Source of the DNA: Achromobacter spanius
GTDB taxonomy: Bacteria > Pseudomonadota > Gammaproteobacteria > Burkholderiales > Burkholderiaceae_B
DNA: 64,000 bases
Assembly: GCF_002812705.1 (NCBI RefSeq)
Contig: NZ_CP025030.1
Coordinates: forward strand, 806,001 to 870,000
Direction: 5' to 3'
A model generated the notes under the pieces. The model worked only from the letters and a program-made list of their open reading frames with translations, had not been told where the DNA came from and ran no database searches. Shown here piece after piece: positions 8,874 to 18,864 of this stretch. The first letter of the stretch is position 1. Each line of letters opens with the position of its first letter. The position numbers were made by a program, and so were the translations under genes.

Positions 8874-9878
8874 TCAGCTGGCCAGATCCACGGGGATCTG
8901 TTGAATGCCGGCCAACAGCCAGCCGCCGTTGGCGGGCTTGAACAGGTTCCAGACTTCTTCGAAGCGGAAGGCCTCGGCGCCCGGGGCCTCGCGCAGCATG
9001 CCGGAGAAGCGCACGCTGGCCAGGTGGCCGTCGGACACGGTTTCGATACCCAGCATTTCAGCGTTCAGCAGGACCACTTCGGTCTTGTTGGGCGCCGCGC
9101 CGCGCTCGGCCAGTTGCGGCTTGAGCTCGGTGATGAGGTCGTCGGTCAGGAAGTCACGCAGACCGTCGGTGCTGCCGCTGTCCCACACGGCCTGGATGCG
9201 GACAAACTGCTCCTTGGCCTGCTTCAGGAAGGCGGGCGTGTCGAAATCGCCCGGCACGAACCAGTTGTTGTCCGCGCCGACTTCGGGCAGCACAGCCGGC
9301 GGTGCGACGGGCGCGGCGGCGGCAGCAGCGGCCGGAGCGGCAGCGGCGGTCGGCTTCAGCGCTTCACGCCACATGGGCTGCTGTTGCTGGCCCGGTGCAT
9401 TGTTGGCGCCATTGAACGCGCCTTGGGTTGCCGTACGCGGGCCGGCGCCACGCAGGCGGCGGATGATGAACATGACGGCGAACACGACAGCGGCGATCAG
9501 CAGCGCGGAACCGAGGAATTCGGCGAACGCGCCCGACAGGCCCATGCTGGACAACAGGGCGGCGATACCCAGGCCAGCGGCGATGCCGGCGATGGGGCCA
9601 AGCCAGCGCGACGCGCCGCTCTTGGCGGCGGCGCCCGCGGCACCTGCCGTGGCCGCGCCCGCGGCTGCCGGGGCCGCGGTGGCGCCGGCGGTATTGTTGG
9701 CGGCGGCCGGCGGCGTGGTGGCCTGGCGCTGCTGGGTCACATTGGAGGATTGACGGCCGACGCTGCTGCCACCACCCGCGCGACGGGCTTCGGCATCAAA
9801 CGATGCCGTGACCAACGCCGCGCCGGAAACGGCGATGAGCGCCGCGGCGACAAACCGCGAAAAACAGAATTTGGACAT
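8874..9878 (-). CDS. Tim44-like domain protein, membrane anchored
   Basis: Function unknown; proteins of this type carry the lipid-binding fold first named in mitochondrial Tim44. The 334-aa product begins with a signal-like segment (MSKFCFSRFVAAALIAVSGA), then a low-complexity Gly/Ala/Gln region, a hydrophobic helix (ALLIAAVVFAVMFIIRRL, about 150-167), an Ala/Pro-rich linker and a C-terminal Tim44-like domain (about 200-330, with LTDDLITELKPQL and EEVWNLFKPANGGWLLAGIQQ). The ATG at 9878 has GGGAG about 9 nt upstream. The gene sits between ubiE and ubiJ, a conserved order in this group, which suggests but does not show a link to quinone synthesis or the envelope. Confidence 0.85.
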   Translation of the reverse strand: MSKFCFSRFVAAALIAVSGAALVTASFDAEARRAGGGSSVGRQSSNVTQQRQATTPPAAANNTAGATAAPAAAGAATAGAAGAAAKSGASRWLGPIAGIAAGLGIAALLSSMGLSGAFAEFLGSALLIAAVVFAVMFIIRRLRGAGPRTATQGAFNGANNAPGQQQQPMWREALKPTAAAAPAAAAAAAPVAPPAVLPEVGADNNWFVPGDFDTPAFLKQAKEQFVRIQAVWDSGSTDGLRDFLTDDLITELKPQLAERGAAPNKTEVVLLNAEMLGIETVSDGHLASVRFSGMLREAPGAEAFRFEEVWNLFKPANGGWLLAGIQQIPVDLAS

Positions 9879-10052
9879 AGAGTTTGCTCCCTCGTACTCG
9901 CGCCCCCGCTGCCCCGAGCAGCAAGGAGTCCCACGGACAGCGGGACCTATTCGCGACTTTCTTACAGTAATCTGAACGCCGTAAGAATAACGGACAAGCG
10001 GCCGCCCCACAAGTTCCCCGTGGGGGACGAATCATCCGATGAATATGCCGGT

Positions 10053-10829
10053 TCAGCCCAGGCGCACGCCTTCGTGCAGGGCGGCGATGCCGGCGGTCAG
10101 GTTGAAGTACTGCACCCGATCCAGACCGGCGGTGCGCAGCATGTCGGCCAGGGTGTCCTGGTCAGGATGCATGCGGATGGATTCAGCCAGATAGCGGTAG
10201 CTGGCTTCGTCGTTAGCAATTTTCTTGCCCAGCCAAGGCAATACATTGAAGGAATACCAGTCGTAGGCGGGCGACAAGGGCTTTGCCACGCGCGAAAACT
10301 CCAGCACCAGCAGCTTGCCGCCCGGCTTCAGCACCCGCGCCATTTCCGCCAGTGCACGGTCCTTGTGGGTCATGTTGCGCAGGCCGAAGGCCACGCTGAC
10401 ACGGTCGAAATACCCGGAGGGAAACGGCAGGCGCTCGGCGTCGCAGACGGCGGTGGGCAGCAGCAGGCCGGCGTCGGTCATGCGGTCGCGGCCCACGCGC
10501 AGCATGGAATCGTTGATGTCGGTCAGCCAGACCTCGCCCGTGGGGCCGGCGCGCTTGGCGAACGCCTTGGCCAGGTCGCCGGTGCCACCGGCAATGTCCA
10601 GCACCTTCATGCCGGAGCGGATGGCGGCGCGGCCAATGGTGAAGGCCTTCCAGATGCGGTGCAGGCCCGCCGACATGAAGTCGTTCATGACGTCGTAGCG
10701 CTGGGCGACCGAATGGAAGACTTCAGCGACCTTACGGGCCTTTTCGCCTTCCGGCACCGTTTGGAAGCCGAAATGCGTGGATGAGTCGTTGGATTGCGCG
10801 GAATGTTGCGATTCGGAGGGGTTTTGCAT
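10053..10829 (-). CDS. ubiE: Ubiquinone/menaquinone C-methyltransferase UbiE
   Basis: SAM-dependent C-methylation of the demethylated quinol ring in ubiquinone (and, where present, menaquinone) synthesis. The 258-aa protein has the UbiE signature [13 protein letters not shown] (49-61), the SAM motif [15 protein letters not shown] (76-90) and the downstream [22 protein letters not shown] block. Length is normal. The 5' region contains a 14-bp perfect palindrome 9 nt before the ATG, overlapping the likely GGGA ribosome binding site. It is divergent from phoB across 162 nt and precedes the Tim44-like gene by 174 nt. Confidence 0.95.
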   Translation of the reverse strand: MQNPSESQHSAQSNDSSTHFGFQTVPEGEKARKVAEVFHSVAQRYDVMNDFMSAGLHRIWKAFTIGRAAIRSGMKVLDIAGGTGDLAKAFAKRAGPTGEVWLTDINDSMLRVGRDRMTDAGLLLPTAVCDAERLPFPSGYFDRVSVAFGLRNMTHKDRALAEMARVLKPGGKLLVLEFSRVAKPLSPAYDWYSFNVLPWLGKKIANDEASYRYLAESIRMHPDQDTLADMLRTAGLDRVQYFNLTAGIAALHEGVRLG

Positions 10830-10837
10830 AGTGAATT

Positions 10838-10851
10838 CCCGATATATCGGG
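10838..10851. promoter_or_regulatory. Perfect palindrome CCCGATATATCGGG before ubiE
   Basis: A 14-bp perfect palindrome lies 9 nt upstream of the ubiE ATG. On the ubiE mRNA it could fold as a 5-bp hairpin (CCCGA/TCGGG, TATA loop) whose 3' arm GGGA is the only Shine-Dalgarno candidate. Alternatively it is a repressor site. It is observed directly; its function is inferred. Confidence 0.45.
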
Positions 10852-10991
10852 CAATGGTAGCCTATCGAGCATGCGGCAGCGGCTCGAAAACCCGCCCTGA
10901 AAGCGCCTGGCGGTCACATACCTGAAATATTGCGGCCATACTATCGCAATGTTCGCGCCGCGCCGGCGCTCAGAAGCGTGCCAAATTCGCC

Positions 10992-11690
<699 letters not shown>

Positions 11691-11702
11691 AACTCCCGCA
11701 CG

Positions 11703-13010
11703 ATGATCTGGCTGCGCACACTTTTCCTGGTCGCCCTGTGGGCGGTGATTGCCTTACTGGCGCAATGGCTCATAGGAGACCCGGCGGGCTGGATTGTATT
11801 TTCAGCCGCACAGGCCACCATGCTGCTCTGGCGCAGTTGGCGCCTGACGCTGGTTTCCCGTTGGGCCAATCAACCCGACACCTCGCCCCCCGCTTCCGTC
11901 GGCCCCTGGGACGACATCCTTGCCCCCCTTTACCGCTATACCCGCGCCCGTGCCCGTGAACTGACCGAAACTCGCGACACCATGCAAGGCATGCTGGCCG
12001 CCGCCCAGGCCTTGCCGGACGGCGCGGTCACGCTGAATGAAGATTTTCAGATTGACTGGTGCAACCGCATGGCGCGCCAGCATCTGGGCCTGCGCCTGCC
12101 GGCCGACCGTGGCCACAATTTGCTGAACCTGCTGCGCGCCCCCGAATTCGTGGAATACGCGCATCGGCCCGCGTGGCCCGAGCCCATCCTTGTGCGCCTG
12201 GGCCAACAGGGCCAGGAACGCTTGATGATGATGCAGCTGACGTCCTACGCCAGCAACCAGCGTCTGCTCATCACCCGAGACGTGACGCAGATCGAGCGCC
12301 TGGAAACGACACGCCGCGACTTCGTCGCCAACGTCTCGCACGAACTGCGCACGCCTCTGACCGTGTTGGCGGGCTTTCTGGAAACGCTGCGCGACATGCC
12401 CGCCGACGCGCTGCCTGAAGAACAGCGCGCGCAGTACATCGACATGATGCACGAGCAGGCCCAGCGCATGCAGGCCATCGTGGAAGACCTGCTGACCTTG
12501 TCCACGCTGGAATCGTCGCCGGGCAGCGACCCGCGCGCCATCAACATGGGCGCGCTGCTGCAAAAGGCGCGCCAGCAGATCGAGGCGCTCTCGGGCGGAC
12601 GCCATGTGCTCGAATGGCACATAGACGAAGCGCTGGACGTGTTGGGCGCCGAGACGGAGCTGACCTCTGCCTTGTCCAACCTGCTGACCAACGCGGTGCG
12701 CTATACGCCCGATGGCGGCACGATCACCGTGCGCTGGGAACGCGAGCCCGATGGCGGCGCACGCTACAGCGTGCAGGACACCGGCATCGGCATCCCCGCG
12801 CGCCACCTGCCGCGCCTGACCGAACGCTTCTACCGCGTGGATCGCGGACGTTCGCGCGCGGTCGGCGGCACCGGCCTGGGGCTGGCGATCACCAAGCACA
12901 TCGCCATGCGCCATGACGCCGAACTGCTGATCACCAGCGAACCCGGCAAGGGCAGCGTGTTCACCCTGCGCTTTCCGCCCGAACGCATCGCCCTGGACGA
13001 AGCCGAATAA
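11703..13010 (+). CDS. phoR: Phosphate regulon sensor histidine kinase PhoR
   Basis: Inner-membrane histidine kinase partner of PhoB. The 435-aa protein has two N-terminal hydrophobic helices (about 4-23 and 29-46) with almost no periplasmic loop, typical of PhoR. A PAS-like region (about 95-195) is followed by the HisKA motif FVANVSHELRTPL with phospho-acceptor His213 and the HATPase domain with N box (LSNLLTNAVRYTPDGG), G1 (DTGIGIP) and G2 (GGTGLGLAI) motifs. It is 12 nt from phoB, so the two form an operon. Confidence 0.92.
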   Translation: MIWLRTLFLVALWAVIALLAQWLIGDPAGWIVFSAAQATMLLWRSWRLTLVSRWANQPDTSPPASVGPWDDILAPLYRYTRARARELTETRDTMQGMLAAAQALPDGAVTLNEDFQIDWCNRMARQHLGLRLPADRGHNLLNLLRAPEFVEYAHRPAWPEPILVRLGQQGQERLMMMQLTSYASNQRLLITRDVTQIERLETTRRDFVANVSHELRTPLTVLAGFLETLRDMPADALPEEQRAQYIDMMHEQAQRMQAIVEDLLTLSTLESSPGSDPRAINMGALLQKARQQIEALSGGRHVLEWHIDEALDVLGAETELTSALSNLLTNAVRYTPDGGTITVRWEREPDGGARYSVQDTGIGIPARHLPRLTERFYRVDRGRSRAVGGTGLGLAITKHIAMRHDAELLITSEPGKGSVFTLRFPPERIALDEAE

Positions 13011-13094
13011 AGGGTTGCAGCCCCGGCTGCAATCCCGGCTGCCCCCCCGCCCAACCCACACCGCACTCGCGGCGCGGGTGGTAAATTCCGGGCC

Positions 13095-13781
13095 ATGCGC
13101 ATCCTGGTCATCGAAGACGAACCCAAGCTGGCCGACTACCTGAACAAGGGCTTGTCGGAACAGAGCCATGTCGTGGACGTGGCGCGCGACGGCGTGGACG
13201 GCCTGCATCTGGCGCTGGAAGGCGCGTACGACCTGATCGTGCTGGACGTGATGCTGCCCGGCGTGGACGGCTTCGGCATTCTGGCCGCCGTGCGGGCGCG
13301 CAAAGACACCCCCATCCTGATGCTGACCGCGCGCGACGCGGTGGAAGACCGCGTGCGCGGCCTGGAAGGCGGCGCCGACGACTACCTGGTCAAGCCCTTC
13401 GCCTTTTCGGAATTGCTGGCGCGCGTGCAGGCGCTGTTGCGCCGAGGCCGCGCGCAGGAACCCACGCTGCTGCGGCTGGCGGACCTGGAGCTGGACCTGG
13501 CCAGCCGTCGCGCCCAGCGCGGCGGACGCCGGCTGGACCTGACCGCCAAGGAATTCAGCCTGCTTGCGCTGCTGCTGCGCCGCCAGGGCCAGGTGCTGTC
13601 GCGCACCACGCTGGCCGAACAGGTGTGGGACATGAATTTCGACAGCGACACCAACGTCATCGACGTGGCGGTGCGCCGCCTGCGCAGCAAACTGGACGAC
13701 CCCTACGAGGCCAAGCTGCTGCATACCGTGCGCGGCATGGGCTACGTGCTGGAGTCGCGCAGCCCGCCGCTGCCGGCATGA
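13095..13781 (+). CDS. OmpR-family response regulator, probably copper responsive
   Basis: Response regulator of 228 aa: receiver domain with Asp51 ([10 protein letters not shown]), Lys in [15 protein letters not shown], and a winged-helix DNA-binding domain ending in RGMGYVLE. The closest family type is the heavy-metal group (CusR/CopR/IrlR). It is followed after 39 nt by a histidine kinase and then by copA-copB, and a cop-box-like palindrome precedes copA, so a role in copper induction is a reasonable inference. An 84-nt gap separates it from phoR; that gap contains GC-rich GGCTGC repeats and no clear promoter. Confidence 0.85.
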   Translation: MRILVIEDEPKLADYLNKGLSEQSHVVDVARDGVDGLHLALEGAYDLIVLDVMLPGVDGFGILAAVRARKDTPILMLTARDAVEDRVRGLEGGADDYLVKPFAFSELLARVQALLRRGRAQEPTLLRLADLELDLASRRAQRGGRRLDLTAKEFSLLALLLRRQGQVLSRTTLAEQVWDMNFDSDTNVIDVAVRRLRSKLDDPYEAKLLHTVRGMGYVLESRSPPLPA

Positions 13782-13820
13782 AGCCGGCTGACGAATGGCC
13801 GCGCCCATGAGGTCACTCCG

Positions 13821-15221
13821 ATGACACCGCCCCGCCCCAAGCCGCCCCGCATGCGCTCGATGCAAGCCCGGCTGACGCTGTTGCTGGGCGCCATTGCGCT
13901 GCTGGTGTCCAGCCTGGCGGGCGCGACCTTGTTCTGGGCGCTCAAGCGCGAAGTCGAGCGCCAGGAAATCACCGAGGTCAGCGGCAAGCTGGAACTGATC
14001 GACCACTTGATCGACATGCAGAACAGCGCCAGCGGCCTGCAAGACCTGGCCGCCACCTTTGACCAGATGCGCGCGGGACAAGGCCAGTTGGGCATCTGGA
14101 TCGTGGACGCGCAAGGGCATGCCGTCTATGGCGGACCGCCGCCTGAAACGCTGGACACGGTCAACGGCCGGCAGGTGGTGCTGCAAACCGCCGACGGCGG
14201 CCGCATGCGTGGTTTGCGCGTCGCCATGAACGACCGCATCCTGCCCGGCGCGCAATTGACCGTGGCGGTCAGTACCCGCACCAGCTCGCAATTCCTTTAC
14301 GCCTATGGCACGGCGCTGGTGCTGATCTGCGCGCTGTGGGTGGGCGCGACCGTGGTGCTGGCGGCCTGGGCCGTGCGACGCAGCATGGCCCCCACTCGGC
14401 GCCTGTCGGAACAGGCCGCGCGCATCCAGCCCGACAACCTGGCGCACCGTTTGCCGCTTGAAGACACCGACCGCGAACTGCATGACCTGGTGCGCTCGTT
14501 CAACCGCACGCTGGAACGCCTGCAAGCGGCCTATCAGCAGATGGAAGGGTTCAACGCCGACGTGGCGCATGAGCTGCGCACGCCGCTGGCCACGCTGATC
14601 AACGGCGCCCAGGTCATGCTGTCGTCGCCGCGCGATGCCGCCGAATTGCGCGACGCGCTGGAATCCAACCTGGAAGAACTTGAAGACCTGAAGACGCTGG
14701 TCAACGACATGCTGTTCCTGGCCCGCGCCGACCGGGGCGAACAGGCGGCTGACCTGGCGCCCGTGTCATTGGCCGCCGAAGCGCGGCGGGTGGCTGACTA
14801 CTACGAGGCCATGCTGGAGGCGCAAGGCGTGCGCCTGCGCTGCGAGGGCGACGCGACGGTCGCAGCCAACCCCGGCCTGGTGCGCCGCGCGCTGGCCAAC
14901 CTGATCGCCAACGCCATCAAGGCCACGCCCGAGGGAAGCGAAATCGTGCTGACCTGTTCCGCGCAAGCGGCGGGCGCGCGCGTGGAAGTGCGCAACCCCG
15001 GCACGCCGATTCCGGCGGCGGATCTGCCTCGCATCTTTGACCGCTTCTTCCGGTCGGGCGCATCGCGCGCGCCGCGCAGCGAAGGCCACGGCCTGGGCCT
15101 GGCCATCGTGCGCGCCATCGCCCGCATGCATGGCGGCGATGTCGATGCGGCGTCGGACGCGAACGGCACGGTGGTGGGGATCACACTGAGGGGTTCTCAC
15201 TCGACCCCAGACCGGCCCTGA
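13821..15221 (+). CDS. Two-component sensor histidine kinase, probably copper sensing
   Basis: Inner-membrane kinase of 466 aa pairing with the regulator upstream. It has transmembrane helices at about 19-40 and 162-184 enclosing a 120-residue periplasmic sensor, a HAMP linker (about 184-237), the HisKA motif FNADVAHELRTPL with His250, and HATPase motifs ANLIANAIKATPEG, FDRFFRSG and GHGLGLAIV. The architecture matches CusS/CopS-type kinases. The periplasmic part is not obviously rich in Met or His, so metal specificity rests on the neighbouring cop genes. GAGG 9 nt upstream supports the ATG. Confidence 0.85.
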   Translation: MTPPRPKPPRMRSMQARLTLLLGAIALLVSSLAGATLFWALKREVERQEITEVSGKLELIDHLIDMQNSASGLQDLAATFDQMRAGQGQLGIWIVDAQGHAVYGGPPPETLDTVNGRQVVLQTADGGRMRGLRVAMNDRILPGAQLTVAVSTRTSSQFLYAYGTALVLICALWVGATVVLAAWAVRRSMAPTRRLSEQAARIQPDNLAHRLPLEDTDRELHDLVRSFNRTLERLQAAYQQMEGFNADVAHELRTPLATLINGAQVMLSSPRDAAELRDALESNLEELEDLKTLVNDMLFLARADRGEQAADLAPVSLAAEARRVADYYEAMLEAQGVRLRCEGDATVAANPGLVRRALANLIANAIKATPEGSEIVLTCSAQAAGARVEVRNPGTPIPAADLPRIFDRFFRSGASRAPRSEGHGLGLAIVRAIARMHGGDVDAASDANGTVVGITLRGSHSTPDRP

Positions 15222-15238
15222 CCTCCTCCCCGGCGAAC

Positions 15239-15254
15239 ATTACAAAACCGTAAT
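15239..15254. promoter_or_regulatory. Candidate cop box upstream of copA
   Basis: ATTACAAAACCGTAAT is a 5-bp inverted repeat (ATTAC / GTAAT) with a 6-nt spacer, resembling the CopR/PcoR/CusR operator family (ATTACANNTTGTAAT-type). It lies 70 nt before the copA start, between the histidine kinase gene and copA. Confidence 0.6.
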
Positions 15255-15323
15255 CCAGGCGACAGAATCGGGTCACCCCGGTTTTCCTAAAGTGTCATCA
15301 CGGTCACTCCTTCAAGGACTTTC

Positions 15324-17156
15324 GTGAAAGACGCTTTGCCCCGCTTCCGTCCCGCCGCGAAGCCCATGGGCACCTCATCTCTTGCCCGCCGCCGCTTTGT
15401 GCAAGGTCTTGCCACGGGCGGCGCGTTGGCGGCGCTGGGCGGCTGGCGCGCCGCCTGGGCCGCGCCCACCTCCACACCCGCACCCGCCCCCACCGCCGAA
15501 CTACGCGGCACCGAATTCCATCTGGAGATCGGCGAAACGCCCGTGAACTACACCGGCGCGGCCCGCACAGCCACCACGGTCAACGGCCAGTTACCTGCGC
15601 CCATACTGCGCTGGCGAGAAGGCGACACGGTCACGCTGCACGTGACCAACCGGCTGCGCGAACAAACGTCCATTCATTGGCACGGCATTCTTCTGCCCTC
15701 GAACATGGACGGCGTGCCGGGCCTGAGCTTTGACGGCATCGACCCCGGCCAGACGTTTACCTACCGCTTTCCCGTGCGCCAAAGCGGCACGTACTGGTAT
15801 CACAGCCACTCGGGCTTTCAGGAACAGACCGGCCTGTACGGCGCCATCGTCATCGACCCGCGCCACCACGACCCCGTCGCCTTCGACCGCGAGCACACCG
15901 TGCTGCTGTCCGACTGGACGGACGAAGATCCCATGCGGCTGTTCAACAAGCTCAAGGTGATGCCCGATTACTACAACGGCATCCAACCCAGCGTCCAAAG
16001 CCTGTCGGCCGACGCGCGCGAGCACGGCTGGCGCGCGGCGCTCTCCGAACGGCTGATGTGGGAGCAGATGCGCATGAACCCGTCGGACCTGGCGGACGTG
16101 TCCGGCGCCACCTACACCTTCCTGACCAACGGCGCCACGCCCGCCGGCAACTGGACGGGGCTGTTCAAGCCGGGCGAACGCATCCGGCTGCGCTTCATCA
16201 ACGGCTCGGCGATGACCTACTTCGATGTGCGCATTCCCGGCCTGAAGATGACGGTGGTGGCCGCCGACGGGCAGGACGTGCGACCGGTGGACGTAGAGGA
16301 ATTCCGCATTGGCGTGGCGGAAACGTATGACGTGATCGTCGAACCCAAAGACGAGCGTGCCTACACCATCTTCTCGCAAGCCATGGACCGTTCGGGATAC
16401 GCACGCGCCACGCTGGCGCCGCGCGCCGGCATGCAGGCGGACGTACCCGCGCTGGACCGCGTGCAACTTCTGGGCATGATGGATATGGGGATGTCGCATG
16501 ACATGGGATCGGGCACGGAAGCCCCAATGGACAATGCCGGCGACACGGACCATGGCGCGATGAACCACGGCACCGTGCCCGGCATGGACCATGGCGACGC
16601 GCACGGCTCAGGGGCCGGCCAAGGCGGCATGGTTCAAGTCCAACACCCCTACCCCACGGAACGCGGCGTGGGTAATTCCATGTTGCCGGACCAGGTGTCG
16701 ACGCGCCTGGACGACCCGGGCGTGGGCCTGCGCAACAACGGCCGCCGCGTGCTCACCTATGCGGACCTGCATTCGCTACGCGAACCCGACGACAAGCGCG
16801 CGCCATCGCGCGAGATCGAACTGCATCTGACCGGCAACATGGAACGCTACATGTGGTCGTTCAACGGCGTGAAGTTCACGGATGCCAAGCCCATCGTGCT
16901 GCGCTACGGCGAGCGCGTGCGCTTTGTGCTGGTCAACGACACGATGATGACGCACCCCATCCACCTGCATGGCCTGTGGAGCGACCTGGAGTCACCCGAC
17001 GGCGCATTCCAAGTACGCAAGCACACCATCACGCTGAACCCCGCGCAGCGGCTCAGCTACCGGGTAAGTGCCGACGCGCGCGGGCTGTGGGCTTACCACT
17101 GCCATCTGCTGTATCACATGGAGGCCGGCATGTTCAGAGCGGTCGTGGTGGAGTAA
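15324..17156 (+). CDS. copA: Copper resistance multicopper oxidase CopA
   Basis: Periplasmic multicopper oxidase that binds and oxidises copper, protecting the periplasm. The 610-aa protein starts at a GTG with AAGGA 7 nt upstream and carries a Tat signal with twin arginines in RRRFVQG (about 22-28); a later ATG at 15366 lacks a ribosome binding site. Copper ligands are visible as HWHG (118-121), WYHSH (158-162), HPIHLHG near 545 and the terminal HCHLLYHMEAGM (592-603). Between domains lies a Met/His/Asp-rich stretch (MGMSHDMGSG, HGAMNHGTVPGMDHGDAHG; about 390-435) typical of PcoA/CopA copper loading. It is followed by copB with a 3-nt gap. Confidence 0.95.
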   Translation: MKDALPRFRPAAKPMGTSSLARRRFVQGLATGGALAALGGWRAAWAAPTSTPAPAPTAELRGTEFHLEIGETPVNYTGAARTATTVNGQLPAPILRWREGDTVTLHVTNRLREQTSIHWHGILLPSNMDGVPGLSFDGIDPGQTFTYRFPVRQSGTYWYHSHSGFQEQTGLYGAIVIDPRHHDPVAFDREHTVLLSDWTDEDPMRLFNKLKVMPDYYNGIQPSVQSLSADAREHGWRAALSERLMWEQMRMNPSDLADVSGATYTFLTNGATPAGNWTGLFKPGERIRLRFINGSAMTYFDVRIPGLKMTVVAADGQDVRPVDVEEFRIGVAETYDVIVEPKDERAYTIFSQAMDRSGYARATLAPRAGMQADVPALDRVQLLGMMDMGMSHDMGSGTEAPMDNAGDTDHGAMNHGTVPGMDHGDAHGSGAGQGGMVQVQHPYPTERGVGNSMLPDQVSTRLDDPGVGLRNNGRRVLTYADLHSLREPDDKRAPSREIELHLTGNMERYMWSFNGVKFTDAKPIVLRYGERVRFVLVNDTMMTHPIHLHGLWSDLESPDGAFQVRKHTITLNPAQRLSYRVSADARGLWAYHCHLLYHMEAGMFRAVVVE

Positions 17157-17159
17157 TCA

Positions 17160-18158
17160 ATGACGCTTTCGATGAAACCCTCAATGACATCGAGCACACG
17201 GCAACTGAAGCTGTGCGCGCTGGCAATGGCAATGACGCTGGCCGCGGCAGGCGCGCAGGCGCAGTCGCCCGCCGCGGATCATGGCACGATGGACCATTCC
17301 AGCATGGACCACGGCGCGACGCCCTCACCCGAGCCGGCCGCGACAGACCACTCCAGCATGGACCACGGCGCGACGCCGCCAACTGCTCCGGCTGCGATGG
17401 ATCACGCGGACATGAACCATGACGCCCCCGCTTCGGTTTCGCCGCCCCTGGGCAGCCTGCCGTCCAGCGACGGCGCGGGGGAACGCGGCTACGACAGCTA
17501 TGGCATCCACCCACACATGATGGACAACGCGCCCGCCTGGCAGGTGCTGTTCGACAAGTTCGGCGTATCGCGCAACCGCGATGGCCAGAACGCGCTGGAC
17601 TGGGATGGCCGCTTCTGGTTCGGCACCGCCACCGACCGCCTCGTCATCAAGAGCGAAGGCGAACGCGAAAGCGGCGGCGGGTCGGACGGCAAGGTCGAAG
17701 CCTTCTGGAGCCACGCGGTATCGCCTTTCTGGGACCTGCAACTGGGTGCGCGCCGCGACATCGGCACCGGCCCCAAGCGCAACTGGGCCGCCTTCGGCAT
17801 TGAAGGCGTGCTGCCTTACAACGTGGAACTGGAAACCACCGCGTATGTGGGCGCGTCGGGCCGCACGGCGCTGGCGCTGAAGGCCGAGTACGACCTGCTG
17901 CTGACGCAACGGCTGATCTTTACACCCGAGCTGGAAGCCAGCCTTTATGGCAAGTCCGACGTCGAACGCGGCATTGGGTCGGGCCTGTCCACGGGCTCGC
18001 TGTCCTTGCGCTTGCGCTATGAAGTCACGCGCGAATTCGCGCCTTATATCGGCGTATCCTTTGAACGAAAGTTCGGCCAGACCGCACGCTACGCGTCGGA
18101 CGCCGGCGCCAGCCGGTCGCAGACCGCCGTCATGGCCGGCGTGCGATTTTGGTTCTGA
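17160..18158 (+). CDS. copB: Copper resistance outer membrane protein CopB
   Basis: Outer-membrane beta-barrel protein of the PcoB/CopB family that works with CopA. The 332-aa product has an unusually long signal region ending AAGAQAQ (about 36), then a copper-binding-like segment with repeated MDHSSMDHG and ADMNHD units (about 43-90), and a C-terminal barrel ending in an aromatic residue (AGVRFWF). In the DNA, the Met/His segment contains a near-identical 57-bp direct repeat (about 17291 and 17348), so repeat-number change is possible. GGAG precedes the ATG, which lies 3 nt after copA. Confidence 0.92.
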   Translation: MTLSMKPSMTSSTRQLKLCALAMAMTLAAAGAQAQSPAADHGTMDHSSMDHGATPSPEPAATDHSSMDHGATPPTAPAAMDHADMNHDAPASVSPPLGSLPSSDGAGERGYDSYGIHPHMMDNAPAWQVLFDKFGVSRNRDGQNALDWDGRFWFGTATDRLVIKSEGERESGGGSDGKVEAFWSHAVSPFWDLQLGARRDIGTGPKRNWAAFGIEGVLPYNVELETTAYVGASGRTALALKAEYDLLLTQRLIFTPELEASLYGKSDVERGIGSGLSTGSLSLRLRYEVTREFAPYIGVSFERKFGQTARYASDAGASRSQTAVMAGVRFWF

Positions 18159-18197
18159 CGAACGCCTGCCCTTTTCCATCACCCTGATCGGAGCATC

Positions 18198-18653
18198 ATG
18201 AACGTATCCCGACTGACTCGCCTGGTTCTTGCCGCAGCGCTCTGCGCGCCAGCGTTCGCCACCGCTCAAGGCCCCATCAAGGTCGAGGTCTGGAAAACGC
18301 CCACCTGCGGCTGTTGCGAAGACTGGGTCAAGCACATGCGCGACAACGGTTTCGTCGTCACCACCCACGATGTGCAGGACACCGGCCCCATCCGCCGCAA
18401 CGCGGGCATGGCCGACTACGGCTCGTGCCACACCGCGATGGTCGACGGCTACGCGGTCGAAGGCCACGTGCCCGCCAGCGACGTGCGCCGCCTGCTGCTG
18501 GAAAAGCCCGACGCCGCCGGCCTGGCCGCCCCCGGCATGCCGCTGGGTTCACCGGGCATGGATGGCCCCGAATACGGCGGCAGGAAGACCCCGCACGACG
18601 TGCTGCTGGTCGGCAAGCAAGGCGGCGCCCAGGTGTTTCAGGCCTATCGTTAA
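18198..18653 (+). CDS. DUF411 metal-binding periplasmic protein
   Basis: DUF411 proteins occur with copper and silver resistance genes and probably bind metal; their exact role is not settled. The 151-aa product has a signal peptide (MNVSRLTRLVLAAALCAPAFATA) and the family motif VWKTPTCGCCEDW with Cys37, Cys39 and Cys40. Further on it has GSCHTAMV and a C-terminal segment with Met residues. A GGAG site lies 7 nt before the ATG, 39 nt after copB, so it is the third gene of the copper operon. The last codons lie inside the first copy of a 59-bp tandem repeat that continues past the stop. Confidence 0.85.
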   Translation: MNVSRLTRLVLAAALCAPAFATAQGPIKVEVWKTPTCGCCEDWVKHMRDNGFVVTTHDVQDTGPIRRNAGMADYGSCHTAMVDGYAVEGHVPASDVRRLLLEKPDAAGLAAPGMPLGSPGMDGPEYGGRKTPHDVLLVGKQGGAQVFQAYR

Positions 18654-18788
18654 AACCATTCATCCGCACTGGCAAGCACGGCGGTGCCCAGGTTTCCGCG
18701 CTACCGCTGAAACCACTCATCGACACCGGTAGCCAGGCGCTGCCCGGGTGTTTCCGCCCTACCGTTGAAACAATTCATCCACACCGCC
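18612..18788 (+). repeat. Three degenerate 59-bp tandem repeats at the 3' end of the DUF411 gene
   Basis: Copies begin at 18612, 18671 and 18730, each with a GGCAAGCA-like start, a GCCCAGGTGTTTC block and a TTGAAACCATTCATCCAC-like end. The first copy encodes the last 13 codons and stop; copies two and three are downstream and drifted. The remaining sequence to serA (18789-18864) shows no gene. Confidence 0.75.
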
Positions 18789-18864
18789 TCAATGGCTACT
18801 CCTTGCACTGCAGCAAAAATGCGCCACAATAAATAAAACGCTTTCTCACCACCCCCTGGCAGTC

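Noticed and set aside
8820..10784. A 654-codon open frame on the plus strand
   Set aside because: Antisense to the Tim44-like gene and ubiE; Gly/Arg/Gln-rich with no recognisable domain.
10830..10991. Pho box upstream of phoB
   Set aside because: No pair of CTGTCAT-like direct repeats at the right spacing was found.
11802..14570. A 922-codon open frame on the minus strand
   Set aside because: It lies antisense to phoB-phoR and the second two-component pair, which have clear domains and ribosome binding sites. Its translation is His/Gln/Ala/Arg-rich without family features, the usual shadow of high-GC genes.
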